From Pseudoalteromonas phenolica (GTDB lineage Bacteria; Pseudomonadota; Gammaproteobacteria; Enterobacterales; Alteromonadaceae), in contig NZ_CP013187.1 in assembly GCF_001444405.1 (NCBI RefSeq), forward strand, positions 682,001 through 746,000: a DNA stretch of 64,000 bases. Direction: 5' to 3'. This document shows positions 1 to 7,860 of the stretch, in pieces. The translations under genes and the position numbers were made by a program. How positions within the stretch are numbered: position 1 is the first letter of the stretch; the number at the start of each line of letters is the position of its first letter. The notes beneath the pieces were generated by a model. The model was not told where the DNA came from and did no database searches. It saw nothing but the letters and a program-made list of their open reading frames with translations.

Positions 1-1
1 G

Positions 2-502
2 TCAACCTCACCTGAACAAGCACAGCATTTGATGTCATTAGACAACGCTGAGTTTAATAAAGCATTGAATGTCGCCATCGACGGTCAATGTGGTTTATGC
101 GAAGTACAAGATGACCGAGCAGTGTTCCCACTGAAAATGCGTTACGCCCAACAGTGGGTAAACGGCAAAATTGCGTTGATGGGTGATGCTGCACACACCA
201 TTCACCCGCTGGCTGGGTTAGGTATGAACCTAGGTCTTAAAGATGCGGCTCTATTAATTAAACTACTCACCGACAGCAAGCAAGAATTTGCCAGCACACG
301 CGTGCTGCGTGAATACGAACGTGCCCGTAAACTTGATGCGCAAAAGCACATTGCCATGATGCAAGGTTTAAAAGAGTTGTTTGAAGGCGATAACCCGTTG
401 AAGAAGCTGATCCGCGGTGTTGGCTTGAGTATGGTTGATAACTTAGGGCCGATTAAAACCCTGTTTGCCAAAGAGGCTGTTGGGAAAGGTAGTGCAAAAT
501 AG
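2..502 (+). CDS. ubiI: UbiI/UbiH-family FAD-dependent hydroxylase, 5' end outside window
   Basis: Last 166 codons of a flavin monooxygenase of ubiquinone biosynthesis; the frame is open to the window edge, so the start lies upstream. The FAD-binding motif GDAAHTIHPLAGLGMNLG is intact and is followed by the helical C-terminal tail usual for the UbiH/UbiF/UbiI group. These enzymes hydroxylate the aromatic ring of the quinone precursor on the inner face of the membrane. In E. coli ubiI (visC) lies directly before gcvTHP. The same neighbourhood here, interrupted by two genes, favours ubiI over ubiH, but the subtype is an inference from context because the N-terminus is missing. Confidence 0.8.
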   Translation, partial: STSPEQAQHLMSLDNAEFNKALNVAIDGQCGLCEVQDDRAVFPLKMRYAQQWVNGKIALMGDAAHTIHPLAGLGMNLGLKDAALLIKLLTDSKQEFASTRVLREYERARKLDAQKHIAMMQGLKELFEGDNPLKKLIRGVGLSMVDNLGPIKTLFAKEAVGKGSAK

Positions 503-512
503 ACCTACGAAG

Positions 513-740
513 TAGGTTATTTTTGCGCAAGGGCGAAACGTGTCTTGAGGCTTGCGAGTGCGCGCAGCAAGACTAGCGTTGAGCGTGAGGCCTTGGATGG
601 CCGAACCGGACCCAGGCTACATGGACGTAATATACTCACCAAACATTATTAAGACCGAAACGAAGTTTCGCAGCGCGAGGAGGTGAGGGTATGGATACCC
701 GATGGGCGTAGCTACATGGATGTAATACAACACTAATCTA
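513..740 (-). repeat. Composite dispersed repeat module, reverse orientation
   Basis: Read on the minus strand, this stretch matches modules at 37795-37960 and 45440-45670. It contains the text around 'cacgctcaacgctagtcttg', 'ctacgcccatcgggtatcc' and 'gctgcgaaacttcg', and it ends in the start of the ttgcgcaaaaataacc palindrome. It carries the short palindromes GGGTATGGATACCC (687-700) and TACATGGATGTA (713-724). No coding potential is evident. It is a copy of a genome-dispersed non-coding repeat, placed just after ubiI. Confidence 0.75.
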
Positions 741-770
741 TTTTTAAAATTGTTTTACAGTAGTCTTCAA

Positions 771-984
771 TTTAACTCTTTGTCGCGTTGGCGACAGCAA
801 CCAAAGGGCGGCTGCCGCCGACCGCCCTTTGGACTCCCACGGCGCCTCTCTATCACGCTAATTCTTCAAATAAATAATTGATGTGAACGTAAGCGGCTGA
901 ATAGTCCATCCATGGACTAAGTCAGCCTTACATTTCATCCATGAAATGAATTACTCATCAATTACTTATTTTCAGGCGTGATAG
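771..984 (+). repeat. Non-coding dispersed element with hairpin ends (MITE-like)
   Basis: Starts with 'tttaactctttgtcgcgttg' and ends with 'ttcaggcgtgatag', as do the stretches 7861-8170 and (reversed) 9222-9541. It contains the hairpin CCAAAGGGCGG/CCGCCCTTTGG (801-811 with 822-832). It also has imperfect inverted arms of about 30 nt (850-883 with 956-984, outer part CTATCACGC/GCGTGATAG). Two perfect ATCCAT-centred palindromes lie between these arms (902-919 and 931-948). Conserved ends with variable interiors suggest a non-autonomous mobile element; no transposase was matched to it. Confidence 0.6.
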
Positions 985-1080
985 AAGGGGGTAGGGCGTA
1001 GCCTGTTAGATTGATATTCATTCTGTAAGCGCTGACTTTATGTCGCGCTTTTTGAACCATCACAAATACACAACTTGTTA

Positions 1081-1235
1081 TCCTGACGAAGGTCAGGATC
1101 CAGTAGATAAAAATAGACCCTGAAATAAATTCAGGGTGACGGGTGAGCCGAACCACATTTATTAGCGCGGGGTAAACCCGCGCCTACAAAGCAAATTTTT
1201 ACATCCTGTAGGCGCTGACTTTACGTCGCGCTTTT
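1081..1235. repeat. REP-like palindromic units
   Basis: Contains three dyads: TCCTGACGAAGGTCAGGA near 1081-1098, CCCTGAAATAAATTCAGGG near 1119-1137, and GCGCGGGGTAAACCCGCGC (1165-1183). The last recurs as gcgcgggttta(t/c)cccgcgc at 35291-35309, 35373-35391 and 37731-37749. The phrase 'taggcgctgacttta' next to it also recurs at 1020 and, inverted, near 35325 and 37683. These are short extragenic palindromes; no gene is seen in 503-1403. Confidence 0.65.
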
Positions 1236-1248
1236 AGAATCATCTTGA

Positions 1249-1290
1249 TAACTCGTAACTCGTAACTCGTAACTCGTAACTCGTAACTCG
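1249..1290. repeat. Heptamer tandem array TAACTCG x6
   Basis: Six perfect head-to-tail copies of the 7-nt unit TAACTCG. It lies 12 nt before a second, unrelated heptamer array, between REP-like palindromes and the 3' end of the LysR gene. It is outside any convincing reading frame. Such arrays can change length by slipped-strand mispairing. Confidence 0.95.
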
Positions 1291-1302
1291 CAAACTATTG
1301 TA

Positions 1303-1407
1303 CGCTTACCGCTTACCGCTTACCGCTTACCGCTTACCGCTTACCGCTTACCGCTTACCGCTTACCGCTTACCGCTTACCGCTTACCGCTTACCGCTTAC
1401 CGCTTAC
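1303..1407. repeat. Heptamer tandem array CGCTTAC x15
   Basis: Fifteen perfect copies of the 7-nt unit CGCTTAC. The last unit (1401-1407) contains the stop codon of the minus-strand LysR gene (TAA, 1406-1404), so the array starts inside the coding end of that gene. A change in copy number would alter only downstream sequence, because translation stops in the first unit. It may affect the 3' end or stability of the mRNA. Confidence 0.95.
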
Positions 1408-2249
1408 CCCAATCTCAACTCAATAAACTCAGCTAACTTATCCACCGCATGCACAGATTCGGGTGAATTTTTTACCAAGCAAATACCAATTTGGCCTAGC
1501 TCGGGTAGGTTAGGGGTATGTGATTGGTAGTTTAAATCGCTTGGTACGGTGCTTTTGGCTAGCACGGTGACGCCTAGGTCTTCTTTAATCGCGGCGATTA
1601 AACCGGTTAAATCGGCGTTGCTGTAAACAATACGGTATTTTAATCCGGCTTGTTGAAGGGCTTCGATGGCGCGGCGGCGGTAGATACAGCCCTCAGGTGC
1701 GGTGACCAAAGTCACTACATCGTTCTTGGCGAGGTTTAAATTACCGACCCATACCAGTTGGTCTTGCATAAACACAGGGAACTGATCTGAATTAAGCTCT
1801 TCATTCAGTGCCAACACTAAATCGAATTGATCTTGGCGCGAGACAGACAACAAATGCTTACTCAAACGTGACTTCACTTCGAGGGCCACATCAGGATAAA
1901 GAGAAACAAAGTCGCCAATAATAGACGGCAGAATGCGCGCTGCAAATTCACTTGGAATACCTAGGCGCACTTTACCGGTCACACTTTCAGAGGTGAACTG
2001 CTGTAAAATGGCGTCGTTTTGTTGCAGCATTTGTTTAGCCAGCGGCAGCAAAAGCTCGCCATATTGATTGATAACTTGTCTTTGACCTTGTTTTTTAAAC
2101 AGCCGACAGCCGAGCATTTCTTCGAGTCGTTTAATTTGTAATGACACCGCAGGTTGCGATAATCCCAGCAGTTCACCGGCCTTGGCAAAGCCACCTAATT
2201 CAACCACAGTAACAAATGTGCGTAAGCCGTCGTTCGATAAGTTCTTCAT
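1404..2249 (-). CDS. LysR-family transcriptional regulator, LrhA/HexA-like
   Basis: A 281-residue LysR protein. The N-terminal winged helix (about residues 5-65) includes the recognition-helix text LSQPAVSLQIKRLE. The effector-binding domain covers about 90-280, and phrases such as ILPSIIGDFVSLYPDVALEV and GLGVTVLA resemble the LrhA/HexA subgroup. It is divergently transcribed from the truncated GcvT-like gene across 128 nt that hold a perfect 8-bp dyad, so regulation of that gene and of itself is likely. Its position near gcvT suggests GcvA, but the sequence does not look like GcvA, and no direct role in glycine control can be claimed. Confidence 0.85.
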   Translation of the reverse strand: MKNLSNDGLRTFVTVVELGGFAKAGELLGLSQPAVSLQIKRLEEMLGCRLFKKQGQRQVINQYGELLLPLAKQMLQQNDAILQQFTSESVTGKVRLGIPSEFAARILPSIIGDFVSLYPDVALEVKSRLSKHLLSVSRQDQFDLVLALNEELNSDQFPVFMQDQLVWVGNLNLAKNDVVTLVTAPEGCIYRRRAIEALQQAGLKYRIVYSNADLTGLIAAIKEDLGVTVLAKSTVPSDLNYQSHTPNLPELGQIGICLVKNSPESVHAVDKLAEFIELRLG

Positions 2250-2288
2250 ATTTAAAAAATCAATTTATAAAACCAAGTTACATAAGCA

Positions 2289-2310
2289 TTATTTATCAAT
2301 GTATAAATAA
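2289..2310. promoter_or_regulatory. Candidate LysR operator dyad
   Basis: Perfect inverted repeat TTATTTAT-caatgt-ATAAATAA in the short divergent region between the LysR gene (start 2249) and the GcvT-like gene (start 2378). The position and the T...A spaced dyad form fit a LysR-type operator. The assignment is positional only. Confidence 0.45.
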
Positions 2311-2377
2311 ATACAATTTGTTGTTGCCCAAATGCACTCATATACTGCACAAATTAAAGTTTTATTAAGGTGTGGTT

Positions 2378-2950
2378 ATGACATTTTCAGCCAGTATGTT
2401 TGCAAAACATCGTCAAGGCACAGCGCCTGCGCTAAACACATTAGTGTTAGACAGCGCACAATTGGTCTTAGACTTCAGTGGCTTCGAAACCACACCATTT
2501 TTAAACCAAGTTTTAGGTATTAATCTAAATAAACTATTAGCACCGGGTTTAGGCGTTAAAGGCCAACTGGCATCGGGTGCGGCATTTACGGTTTATTACT
2601 TCAGTGAAACGGCTTACCGCTTTGTGATTGAACAAAATCACGCTGATGAGCTACAAAATTTGGTCGAAGCCCACCACAGCGATTACGACATCGAGCTGGT
2701 GGCGCGTAAAGATTTAAGCATGAGCACATTAAGCGGTGAGCAAGCGTTTGATACCATTATCAAGCAGTTTGGCTTAACACCGGGTCTGCGTTTATCAGAC
2801 GAGCAAGTGTGCTATGGCCGTCAAAGTGGTGAAGTGTTCGTTACTTCATTACTTTCAGACGACTTGCAGCAGTATCAGTTGATTGCCCAAACTGACACTC
2901 TGAATAAATGGCATCAACAGTTGCAAGAACAAGGCTTTAGCCTAAACTAG
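2378..2950 (+). CDS. Truncated GcvT-like protein (folate-binding-domain paralogue)
   Basis: A 190-residue protein that follows the central part of GcvT. The text FLNQVLGINLNKLLAPG aligns with FLRKLVANDVAKLEVPG of the gcvT product encoded just downstream. VYYFSETAYRFVIEQ aligns with IYFFSDTEYRLVVNS, and TLNKWHQQLQEQG with DLWQKLLDAG. It lacks the GcvT N-terminal segment (GWEMPINYG, DVSHM), the GGVIDD folate-site loop and the whole C-terminal domain, so T-protein activity is not expected. The ATG at 2378 is chosen because TAAGG lies 7 nt upstream; the GTG at 2372 is too close to it. Function is unknown, perhaps a regulatory or binding relative of T-protein. A hairpin follows the stop. Confidence 0.75.
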   Translation: MTFSASMFAKHRQGTAPALNTLVLDSAQLVLDFSGFETTPFLNQVLGINLNKLLAPGLGVKGQLASGAAFTVYYFSETAYRFVIEQNHADELQNLVEAHHSDYDIELVARKDLSMSTLSGEQAFDTIIKQFGLTPGLRLSDEQVCYGRQSGEVFVTSLLSDDLQQYQLIAQTDTLNKWHQQLQEQGFSLN

Positions 2951-2966
2951 ATTTCAAATAAAATTT

Positions 2967-2995
2967 GCTAAGGCACTCAATACGGGTGCCTTAGC
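2967..2995 (+). terminator. Hairpin after the GcvT-like gene
   Basis: GCTAAGGCAC / GTGCCTTAGC, a perfect 10-bp stem with a 9-nt loop 16 nt after the stop codon. There is no clean T-run after it, so it may be a leaky terminator or a 3' stabiliser that lets some transcription enter gcvT. Confidence 0.55.
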
Positions 2996-3013
2996 TGTTA
3001 TTGCATTAACCCC

Positions 3014-3050
3014 GCCTCGAAGAGGCAATCTTGTAGCCATACACTACAAG
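3014..3050 (+). promoter_or_regulatory. Structured gcvT leader, faintly glycine-riboswitch-like
   Basis: Two adjacent hairpins precede gcvT: GCCTC-GAA-GAGGC (3014-3026) and CTTGTAG-ccataca-CTACAAG (3030-3050). The phrase cGAAGAGGCAA, then a short stem, then TCAG and AAGGA, loosely resembles the CCGAAGGAGCAA...CUCAGG...AAGGAC order of glycine aptamers. The upstream GGAGAG strand and closing P1 helix are not visible, so this is not called a riboswitch. Confidence 0.25.
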
Positions 3051-3074
3051 GTCAGTAATTAGTGAAGGAATGAT

Positions 3075-4157
3075 ATGACTTCTAAAACTGTACTACACGC
3101 TAAGCACGTAGAAGCTGGCGCAAAAATGGTTGACTTCCACGGTTGGGAAATGCCAATCAACTATGGTTCACAAATCGAAGAGCACAACGCAGTTCGTACT
3201 GATGCAGGTATGTTCGACGTATCTCACATGACAATTGTGGACGTTAAAGGCGCAGACGCAAAAGCATTCTTACGTAAGCTTGTAGCGAACGATGTAGCTA
3301 AACTAGAAGTACCTGGTAAAGCACTTTACACAGGCATGTTAAATGAAGAAGGCGGCGTAATTGACGACCTTATCATCTACTTCTTCTCAGACACTGAATA
3401 CCGCCTAGTTGTTAACTCAGCAACGCGTGAAAAAGATTTAGCGCACATTGCTAAAGTTGCGGCTGATTTCGCAGTAGAAATCACTGAGCGTCCTGAATTT
3501 GCGATGATCGCAGTACAAGGCCCTAACGCAAAAGAAAAAACAGCTAAAGTACTTGATGACGCGCAAAACGCTGCAGTTGAAGGTATGAAACCATTCTTCG
3601 GTGTACAAGCGGGCAACCTATTCATTGCAACGACTGGTTACACTGGCGAAGCAGGCTACGAAATCGTTGTACACAACGATGATGCAGCTGACCTATGGCA
3701 AAAATTATTAGACGCAGGCGTCGCTCCGGCTGGCCTTGGCGCACGTGATACGCTACGTTTAGAAGCGGGCATGAACCTATACGGTTCAGATATGGATGAA
3801 ACTGTATCTCCACTTGCTGCAAACATGGCTTGGACGATTGCATGGGAACCTGAAGATCGTGACTTCATCGGTCGTGAAGCGGTTGCTAAGCAACGTGCTG
3901 AAAAGAGCACACACAAGCTAGTTGGTCTAGTACTTGAAAGCAAAGGTGTTCTACGTGGTGGCTCTAAAGTTGTCGTAGAAGGTGGCGAAGGTATCATTAC
4001 TTCTGGTACATTCTCTCCGACATTAGGCTTTAGTGTTGCACTAGCGCGTGTTCCTCGCTCAACGGGCGAAACAGCGCAAGTAGAAATGCGTAAAAAGTTA
4101 GTTGACGTTAAAGTAGTGAAGCCTTGCTTCGTGCGTAACGGCAAGTCAGTTATTTAA
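3075..4157 (+). CDS. gcvT: Aminomethyltransferase, T-protein of the glycine cleavage system
   Basis: 360 residues, the usual length for T-protein. It transfers the methylene carbon from aminomethyl-lipoyl H-protein to tetrahydrofolate, releasing ammonia. The N-terminal folate-binding region has DFHGWEMPINYGSQIEEHNA, GMFDVSHM and LNEEGGVIDDLI. The middle has AVQGPNA and TGYTGEAGYE, and the C-terminal domain has FSPTLGFSVALARVP. AAGGA lies 7 nt before the ATG. It is the first gene of gcvT-gcvH, 56 nt apart, with gcvP following after a terminator. Expected in the cytoplasm with GcvH, GcvP and a lipoamide dehydrogenase encoded elsewhere. Confidence 0.97.
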   Translation: MTSKTVLHAKHVEAGAKMVDFHGWEMPINYGSQIEEHNAVRTDAGMFDVSHMTIVDVKGADAKAFLRKLVANDVAKLEVPGKALYTGMLNEEGGVIDDLIIYFFSDTEYRLVVNSATREKDLAHIAKVAADFAVEITERPEFAMIAVQGPNAKEKTAKVLDDAQNAAVEGMKPFFGVQAGNLFIATTGYTGEAGYEIVVHNDDAADLWQKLLDAGVAPAGLGARDTLRLEAGMNLYGSDMDETVSPLAANMAWTIAWEPEDRDFIGREAVAKQRAEKSTHKLVGLVLESKGVLRGGSKVVVEGGEGIITSGTFSPTLGFSVALARVPRSTGETAQVEMRKKLVDVKVVKPCFVRNGKSVI

Positions 4158-4213
4158 TATTAATAAGGGCGAACCATCGTCCAGTTATTACACCGAACCA
4201 AAGGAACAAAAAG

Positions 4214-4603
4214 ATGAGCAACATTCCTAGCGAGTTAAAATACGCGTCTTCACACGAGTGGGTTCGCGCTGAAGGCGACGGCGTTTACACTGTAGGTATC
4301 ACAGAGCACGCACAAGAGCTTCTAGGCGACATGGTATTCGTTGAATTACCAGAAGTTGGTGACGAAGTTGACGCTGGCGAAGACTGTGCAGTAGCAGAGT
4401 CTGTAAAAGCAGCATCTGACATCTACGCACCTATCACTGGTGAAGTTGTAGCAATCAACGAAGACCTAGAAGATTCACCTGAAAACGTTAACAACGACGC
4501 ATACGGTGACGGTTGGTTGTTCAAAGTTAAAGCGTCTGACGAGTCAGAGCTTGCGAACCTTCTTGACGCTGAAGGTTACGAAAACGCAATCGACGAAGAC
4601 TAA
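4214..4603 (+). CDS. gcvH: Glycine cleavage system H-protein
   Basis: 129-residue lipoyl carrier protein that shuttles the aminomethyl group from GcvP to GcvT and is then reoxidised by L-protein. The lipoylated lysine is K65 in AESVKAASDIYAP. The family features SSHEWVR near the N-terminus and ENVNNDAYGDGWLFKV near the C-terminus are present. AAAGGA precedes the ATG. It shares a transcript with gcvT by spacing and is followed 17 nt later by a strong intrinsic terminator. Confidence 0.97.
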   Translation: MSNIPSELKYASSHEWVRAEGDGVYTVGITEHAQELLGDMVFVELPEVGDEVDAGEDCAVAESVKAASDIYAPITGEVVAINEDLEDSPENVNNDAYGDGWLFKVKASDESELANLLDAEGYENAIDED

Positions 4604-4619
4604 TTACTTCGTTGATCAC

Positions 4620-4650
4620 AAAAGCCCCTCGTGGGGCTTTTGTTGTTTTA
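4620..4650 (+). terminator. Intrinsic terminator between gcvH and gcvP
   Basis: AAAGCCCC-tcgt-GGGGCTTT with an extra A-T pair below, followed by TGTTGTTTTA. It lies 17 nt after the gcvH stop and should separate most gcvTH transcription from gcvP. Confidence 0.85.
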
Positions 4651-4815
4651 AACTTTTATAGTTTAATTTTAAAAAAGGTCCGTACTAAACCATACAGAGT
4701 ACAGAACTTTTTCATCAACTTAGCGATAAGTTGATAAAGCTGAAGCCAGAGCAGTACCCGCAGCAGGAATCAGCACTAACCCCCTAAATTTTTTGGATCA
4801 TAGGAATCTAGACTA
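4651..4815 (+). promoter_or_regulatory. gcvP leader/promoter region with GNRA hairpin
   Basis: 165 nt between the terminator and gcvP. It contains ATCAACTTA-gcga-TAAGTTGAT (4714-4735), a perfect 9-bp stem closed by a GCGA tetraloop. AGGA lies 11 nt before the ATG. Given the upstream terminator, gcvP probably has its own promoter here. The hairpin could be an mRNA leader structure or a protein-binding dyad. Confidence 0.5.
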
Positions 4816-7707
4816 ATGTCAAACGCTAAATCTCTTGAGCAATTAGAGCAAAAGCAAGATTTTATCCGCCGCCATATTGGCCCTACACCGGCACAAGTGA
4901 GCGACATGCTATCGGCACTTAACGTATCAAGCGTTGAAGAGCTAATCACGCAAACAGTACCAGCTGGTATTCGTTTAGAGCAGGGTTTAGCAGTGGGTGA
5001 GAGCCGCACAGAAGTTGAAGCACTAAGCTACCTAAAGTCTGTTGCTAGCCAAAATAAAATCTTCAAATCTTACATCGGTCAGGGCTACCACCCAACACAC
5101 GTACCGAATGTAATTTTACGTAACGTATTAGAAAATCCAGGTTGGTACACAGCGTATACGCCTTACCAGCCTGAGATCGCTCAAGGTCGTTTAGAATCAC
5201 TATTAAACTTCCAAACGTTGACGATTGACATCACAGGTCTAGACCTAGCATCTGCATCTCTACTAGACGAATCAACTGCAGCAGCAGAAGCAATGGCCCT
5301 TGCTAAGCGCGTATCTAAAGCAAAAAAAGCAAACATCTTCTTCATCGCTGACGACGTTCACACACAAACAATCGACGTTGTAACAACACGTGCAGAGCAG
5401 TTTGGTTTCGAAGTGGTAGTAGGTCCTGCGGCAGATGCAGCTAACCATGAAATTTTCGGTGCATTATTCCAGTACCCAACAACATCAGGTGAAGTGGTAG
5501 ACATCACTGACCTAATCGCACAAGTACAAGACAAAAAAGCGATTGCCTGTGTTGCAGCTGACATCATGAGCTTAATGCTACTTAAAGCACCAGGTAAACT
5601 AGGCGCAGACGTAGTACTTGGTTCTGCGCAGCGTTTTGGTGTACCTATGGGTTACGGTGGTCCACACGCGGCATTCTTCGCAACACGCGACAAGTACAAG
5701 CGTTCACTACCTGGTCGTATCATCGGTGTATCTAAAGACCGTTTAGGTAACGATGCACTACGTATGGCGATGCAGACTCGTGAGCAGCACATCCGTCGTG
5801 AAAAAGCGAACTCAAACATCTGTACAGCTCAGGTACTACTTGCAAACATGGCTGCGTTCTACGCGGTTTACCATGGTCCACAAGGCCTTAAGACAATTGC
5901 ACAGCGCATTAACCGTTTCGCAAGCATCTTAGCGACAGGTCTTAAAGCGAAAGGTGTGAGCCTTAAGCATGACACTTGGTTCGACACAATCACAGTGGTA
6001 GCTGACAACAAAGAAGAGATCGTTGCACGCGCAATCGCGGCAGAGACGAACTTTGCAACAAACCACGCGGGTGAGTTCTCAGTATCTGTGAACGAAACAA
6101 CAACCCGTGCAGACGTATTAGCACTATTCGACATCATCCTAGGTGAAGGCCACGGTCTTGATGTTGCAGCACTTGACGCACAAGTATCTGCAGACGACAT
6201 CACAGGTATTCCTGCAAGCCTAGTACGCGACGACGAAATCTTAACGCACCCTAACTTCAACTCGTACCACAGCGAGACTGAAATGCTGCGTTATATCAAG
6301 CGTCTTGAAAACAAAGATTTAGCGCTTAACCACTCAATGATCTCGCTAGGTTCATGTACCATGAAACTAAACGCGACAGCTGAGATGATCCCAGTAACTT
6401 GGCCTGAGTTTGCAGAGCTTCACCCGTTCTGCCCACTAGACCAAGCGCAAGGTTACCAAACAATGATTGGTGAGCTTCACGACTGGTTAGTAAACATCAC
6501 AGGTTACGATGCAGTATCTATGCAGCCTAACTCAGGTGCACAAGGTGAATACGCAGGTCTTATCGCTATTCGTAAATATCACGAGTCACGTGGCGAAGGT
6601 CACCGTAACGTTTGTTTGATCCCAAGCTCAGCGCACGGAACTAACCCGGCATCTGCGCAAATGGCAAGCATGAAAGTTGTGGTTGTTGCATGTGACGACG
6701 ACGGTAACATCGACATGGCTGACCTTAAAGCGAAAGCCGAAGAAGTGTCAGAGAACCTATCTTGTATCATGGTTACTTACCCATCTACACACGGTGTATA
6801 CGAAGAGTCTATCCGTGAAGTATGTGAAATTGTTCACCAGCACGGCGGCCAAGTTTACATGGACGGTGCGAACATGAACGCGCAAGTTGGTGTAACTAGC
6901 CCAGGTTCAATCGGTTCAGACGTATCGCACTTAAACCTTCACAAAACATTCTGTATCCCACACGGTGGTGGTGGCCCAGGTGTTGGTCCTATCGGTGTTA
7001 AATCGCACCTAGCGCCATTCATGCCTAACCACAGCGTTATCAACGTACCGGGTACAACTGAAGGCAACGGTGCAGTATCTGCAGCGCCTTACGGTTCAGC
7101 GGCTATCTTACCTATCTCTTGGGCATACATCACAATGATGGGCAGCCAAGGCTTAAAAGACGCAACTGAGATGGCCATCGTGAACGCAAACTACCTAACT
7201 GAGAAGTTAAGCGAGCACTACCCAATTCTTTACCGTGGTCAAAACAACCGTGTTGCACACGAATGTATCGTTGACTTACGTCCACTTAAAGAAGCGTCTG
7301 GCATCACAGAGATGGACATTGCTAAGCGTCTTATGGACTATGGCTTCCACGCGCCGACTATGTCGTTCCCAGTAGCGGGCACGTTAATGATCGAGCCAAC
7401 TGAGTCTGAGTCTAAGGTTGAGATTGACCGCTTCATCGAAGCCATGGTTTCAATCCGTGAAGAAGTACGCAAAGTTGAAAACGGCGAGTGGTCTGTTGAA
7501 AACAACCCACTAGTATTTGCACCGCACACGCAAGCTGACGTACTTGGCAACGAGTGGGATCGTGCATACGACCGTTTCTACGCTGCATTCCCAGTGAAAG
7601 CAGTTGCTAAAGATAAGTTCTGGCCAACAGTTACGCGTATCGACGATGTACTAGGTGACCGTAACCTTATCTGTTCTTGCCCTGCAGTTGAGACATATGC
7701 AGAGTAA
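4816..7707 (+). CDS. gcvP: Glycine dehydrogenase (decarboxylating), P-protein
   Basis: 963 residues, the fused alpha-beta form of P-protein normal for gammaproteobacteria. It decarboxylates glycine with pyridoxal phosphate and passes aminomethyl to lipoyl-GcvH. The N-terminal half starts with FIRRHIGPT and includes SYIGQGYHPTHVPNVILRN. The C-terminal half has the glycine-rich AQGEYAGLIAIRKYH, the SSAHGTNPASAQMA motif, and the PLP lysine K710 in LNLHKTFCIPHGGGGPG. It completes the system begun by gcvT and gcvH but sits behind a terminator and a structured leader, so its level may be set separately. Confidence 0.97.
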   Translation: MSNAKSLEQLEQKQDFIRRHIGPTPAQVSDMLSALNVSSVEELITQTVPAGIRLEQGLAVGESRTEVEALSYLKSVASQNKIFKSYIGQGYHPTHVPNVILRNVLENPGWYTAYTPYQPEIAQGRLESLLNFQTLTIDITGLDLASASLLDESTAAAEAMALAKRVSKAKKANIFFIADDVHTQTIDVVTTRAEQFGFEVVVGPAADAANHEIFGALFQYPTTSGEVVDITDLIAQVQDKKAIACVAADIMSLMLLKAPGKLGADVVLGSAQRFGVPMGYGGPHAAFFATRDKYKRSLPGRIIGVSKDRLGNDALRMAMQTREQHIRREKANSNICTAQVLLANMAAFYAVYHGPQGLKTIAQRINRFASILATGLKAKGVSLKHDTWFDTITVVADNKEEIVARAIAAETNFATNHAGEFSVSVNETTTRADVLALFDIILGEGHGLDVAALDAQVSADDITGIPASLVRDDEILTHPNFNSYHSETEMLRYIKRLENKDLALNHSMISLGSCTMKLNATAEMIPVTWPEFAELHPFCPLDQAQGYQTMIGELHDWLVNITGYDAVSMQPNSGAQGEYAGLIAIRKYHESRGEGHRNVCLIPSSAHGTNPASAQMASMKVVVVACDDDGNIDMADLKAKAEEVSENLSCIMVTYPSTHGVYEESIREVCEIVHQHGGQVYMDGANMNAQVGVTSPGSIGSDVSHLNLHKTFCIPHGGGGPGVGPIGVKSHLAPFMPNHSVINVPGTTEGNGAVSAAPYGSAAILPISWAYITMMGSQGLKDATEMAIVNANYLTEKLSEHYPILYRGQNNRVAHECIVDLRPLKEASGITEMDIAKRLMDYGFHAPTMSFPVAGTLMIEPTESESKVEIDRFIEAMVSIREEVRKVENGEWSVENNPLVFAPHTQADVLGNEWDRAYDRFYAAFPVKAVAKDKFWPTVTRIDDVLGDRNLICSCPAVETYAE

Positions 7708-7746
7708 TGAATGGTAGGTCGGGCTAATCCCCGACTTAGATTTTTG

Positions 7747-7779
7747 AAAACCGCCTTAAGCAATTAAGGCGGTTTTTTT
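7747..7779 (+). terminator. Intrinsic terminator after gcvP
   Basis: ACCGCCTTA-agcaat-TAAGGCGGT followed by a run of seven T; a 9-bp GC-rich stem 43 nt after the gcvP stop. Confidence 0.9.
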
Positions 7780-7860
7780 GTGGGTGTAGATCGTCATTTA
7801 TGGCGGCATTCTAATCCTGTAGGTCGTGCTTTAGCGCGACAGGTTTAAAATCAGCCTTCA

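Noticed and set aside
962..1156. 64-codon minus-strand frame
   Set aside because: It runs through palindromic repeats that recur elsewhere in non-coding DNA, with no ribosome site.
1249..1407. Possible CRISPR array
   Set aside because: The units are perfect 7-nt tandem repeats without spacers, and no cas genes are present.
1404..2249. GcvA, the glycine-cleavage regulator
   Set aside because: Position is suggestive, but the effector-domain text resembles LrhA/HexA rather than GcvA.
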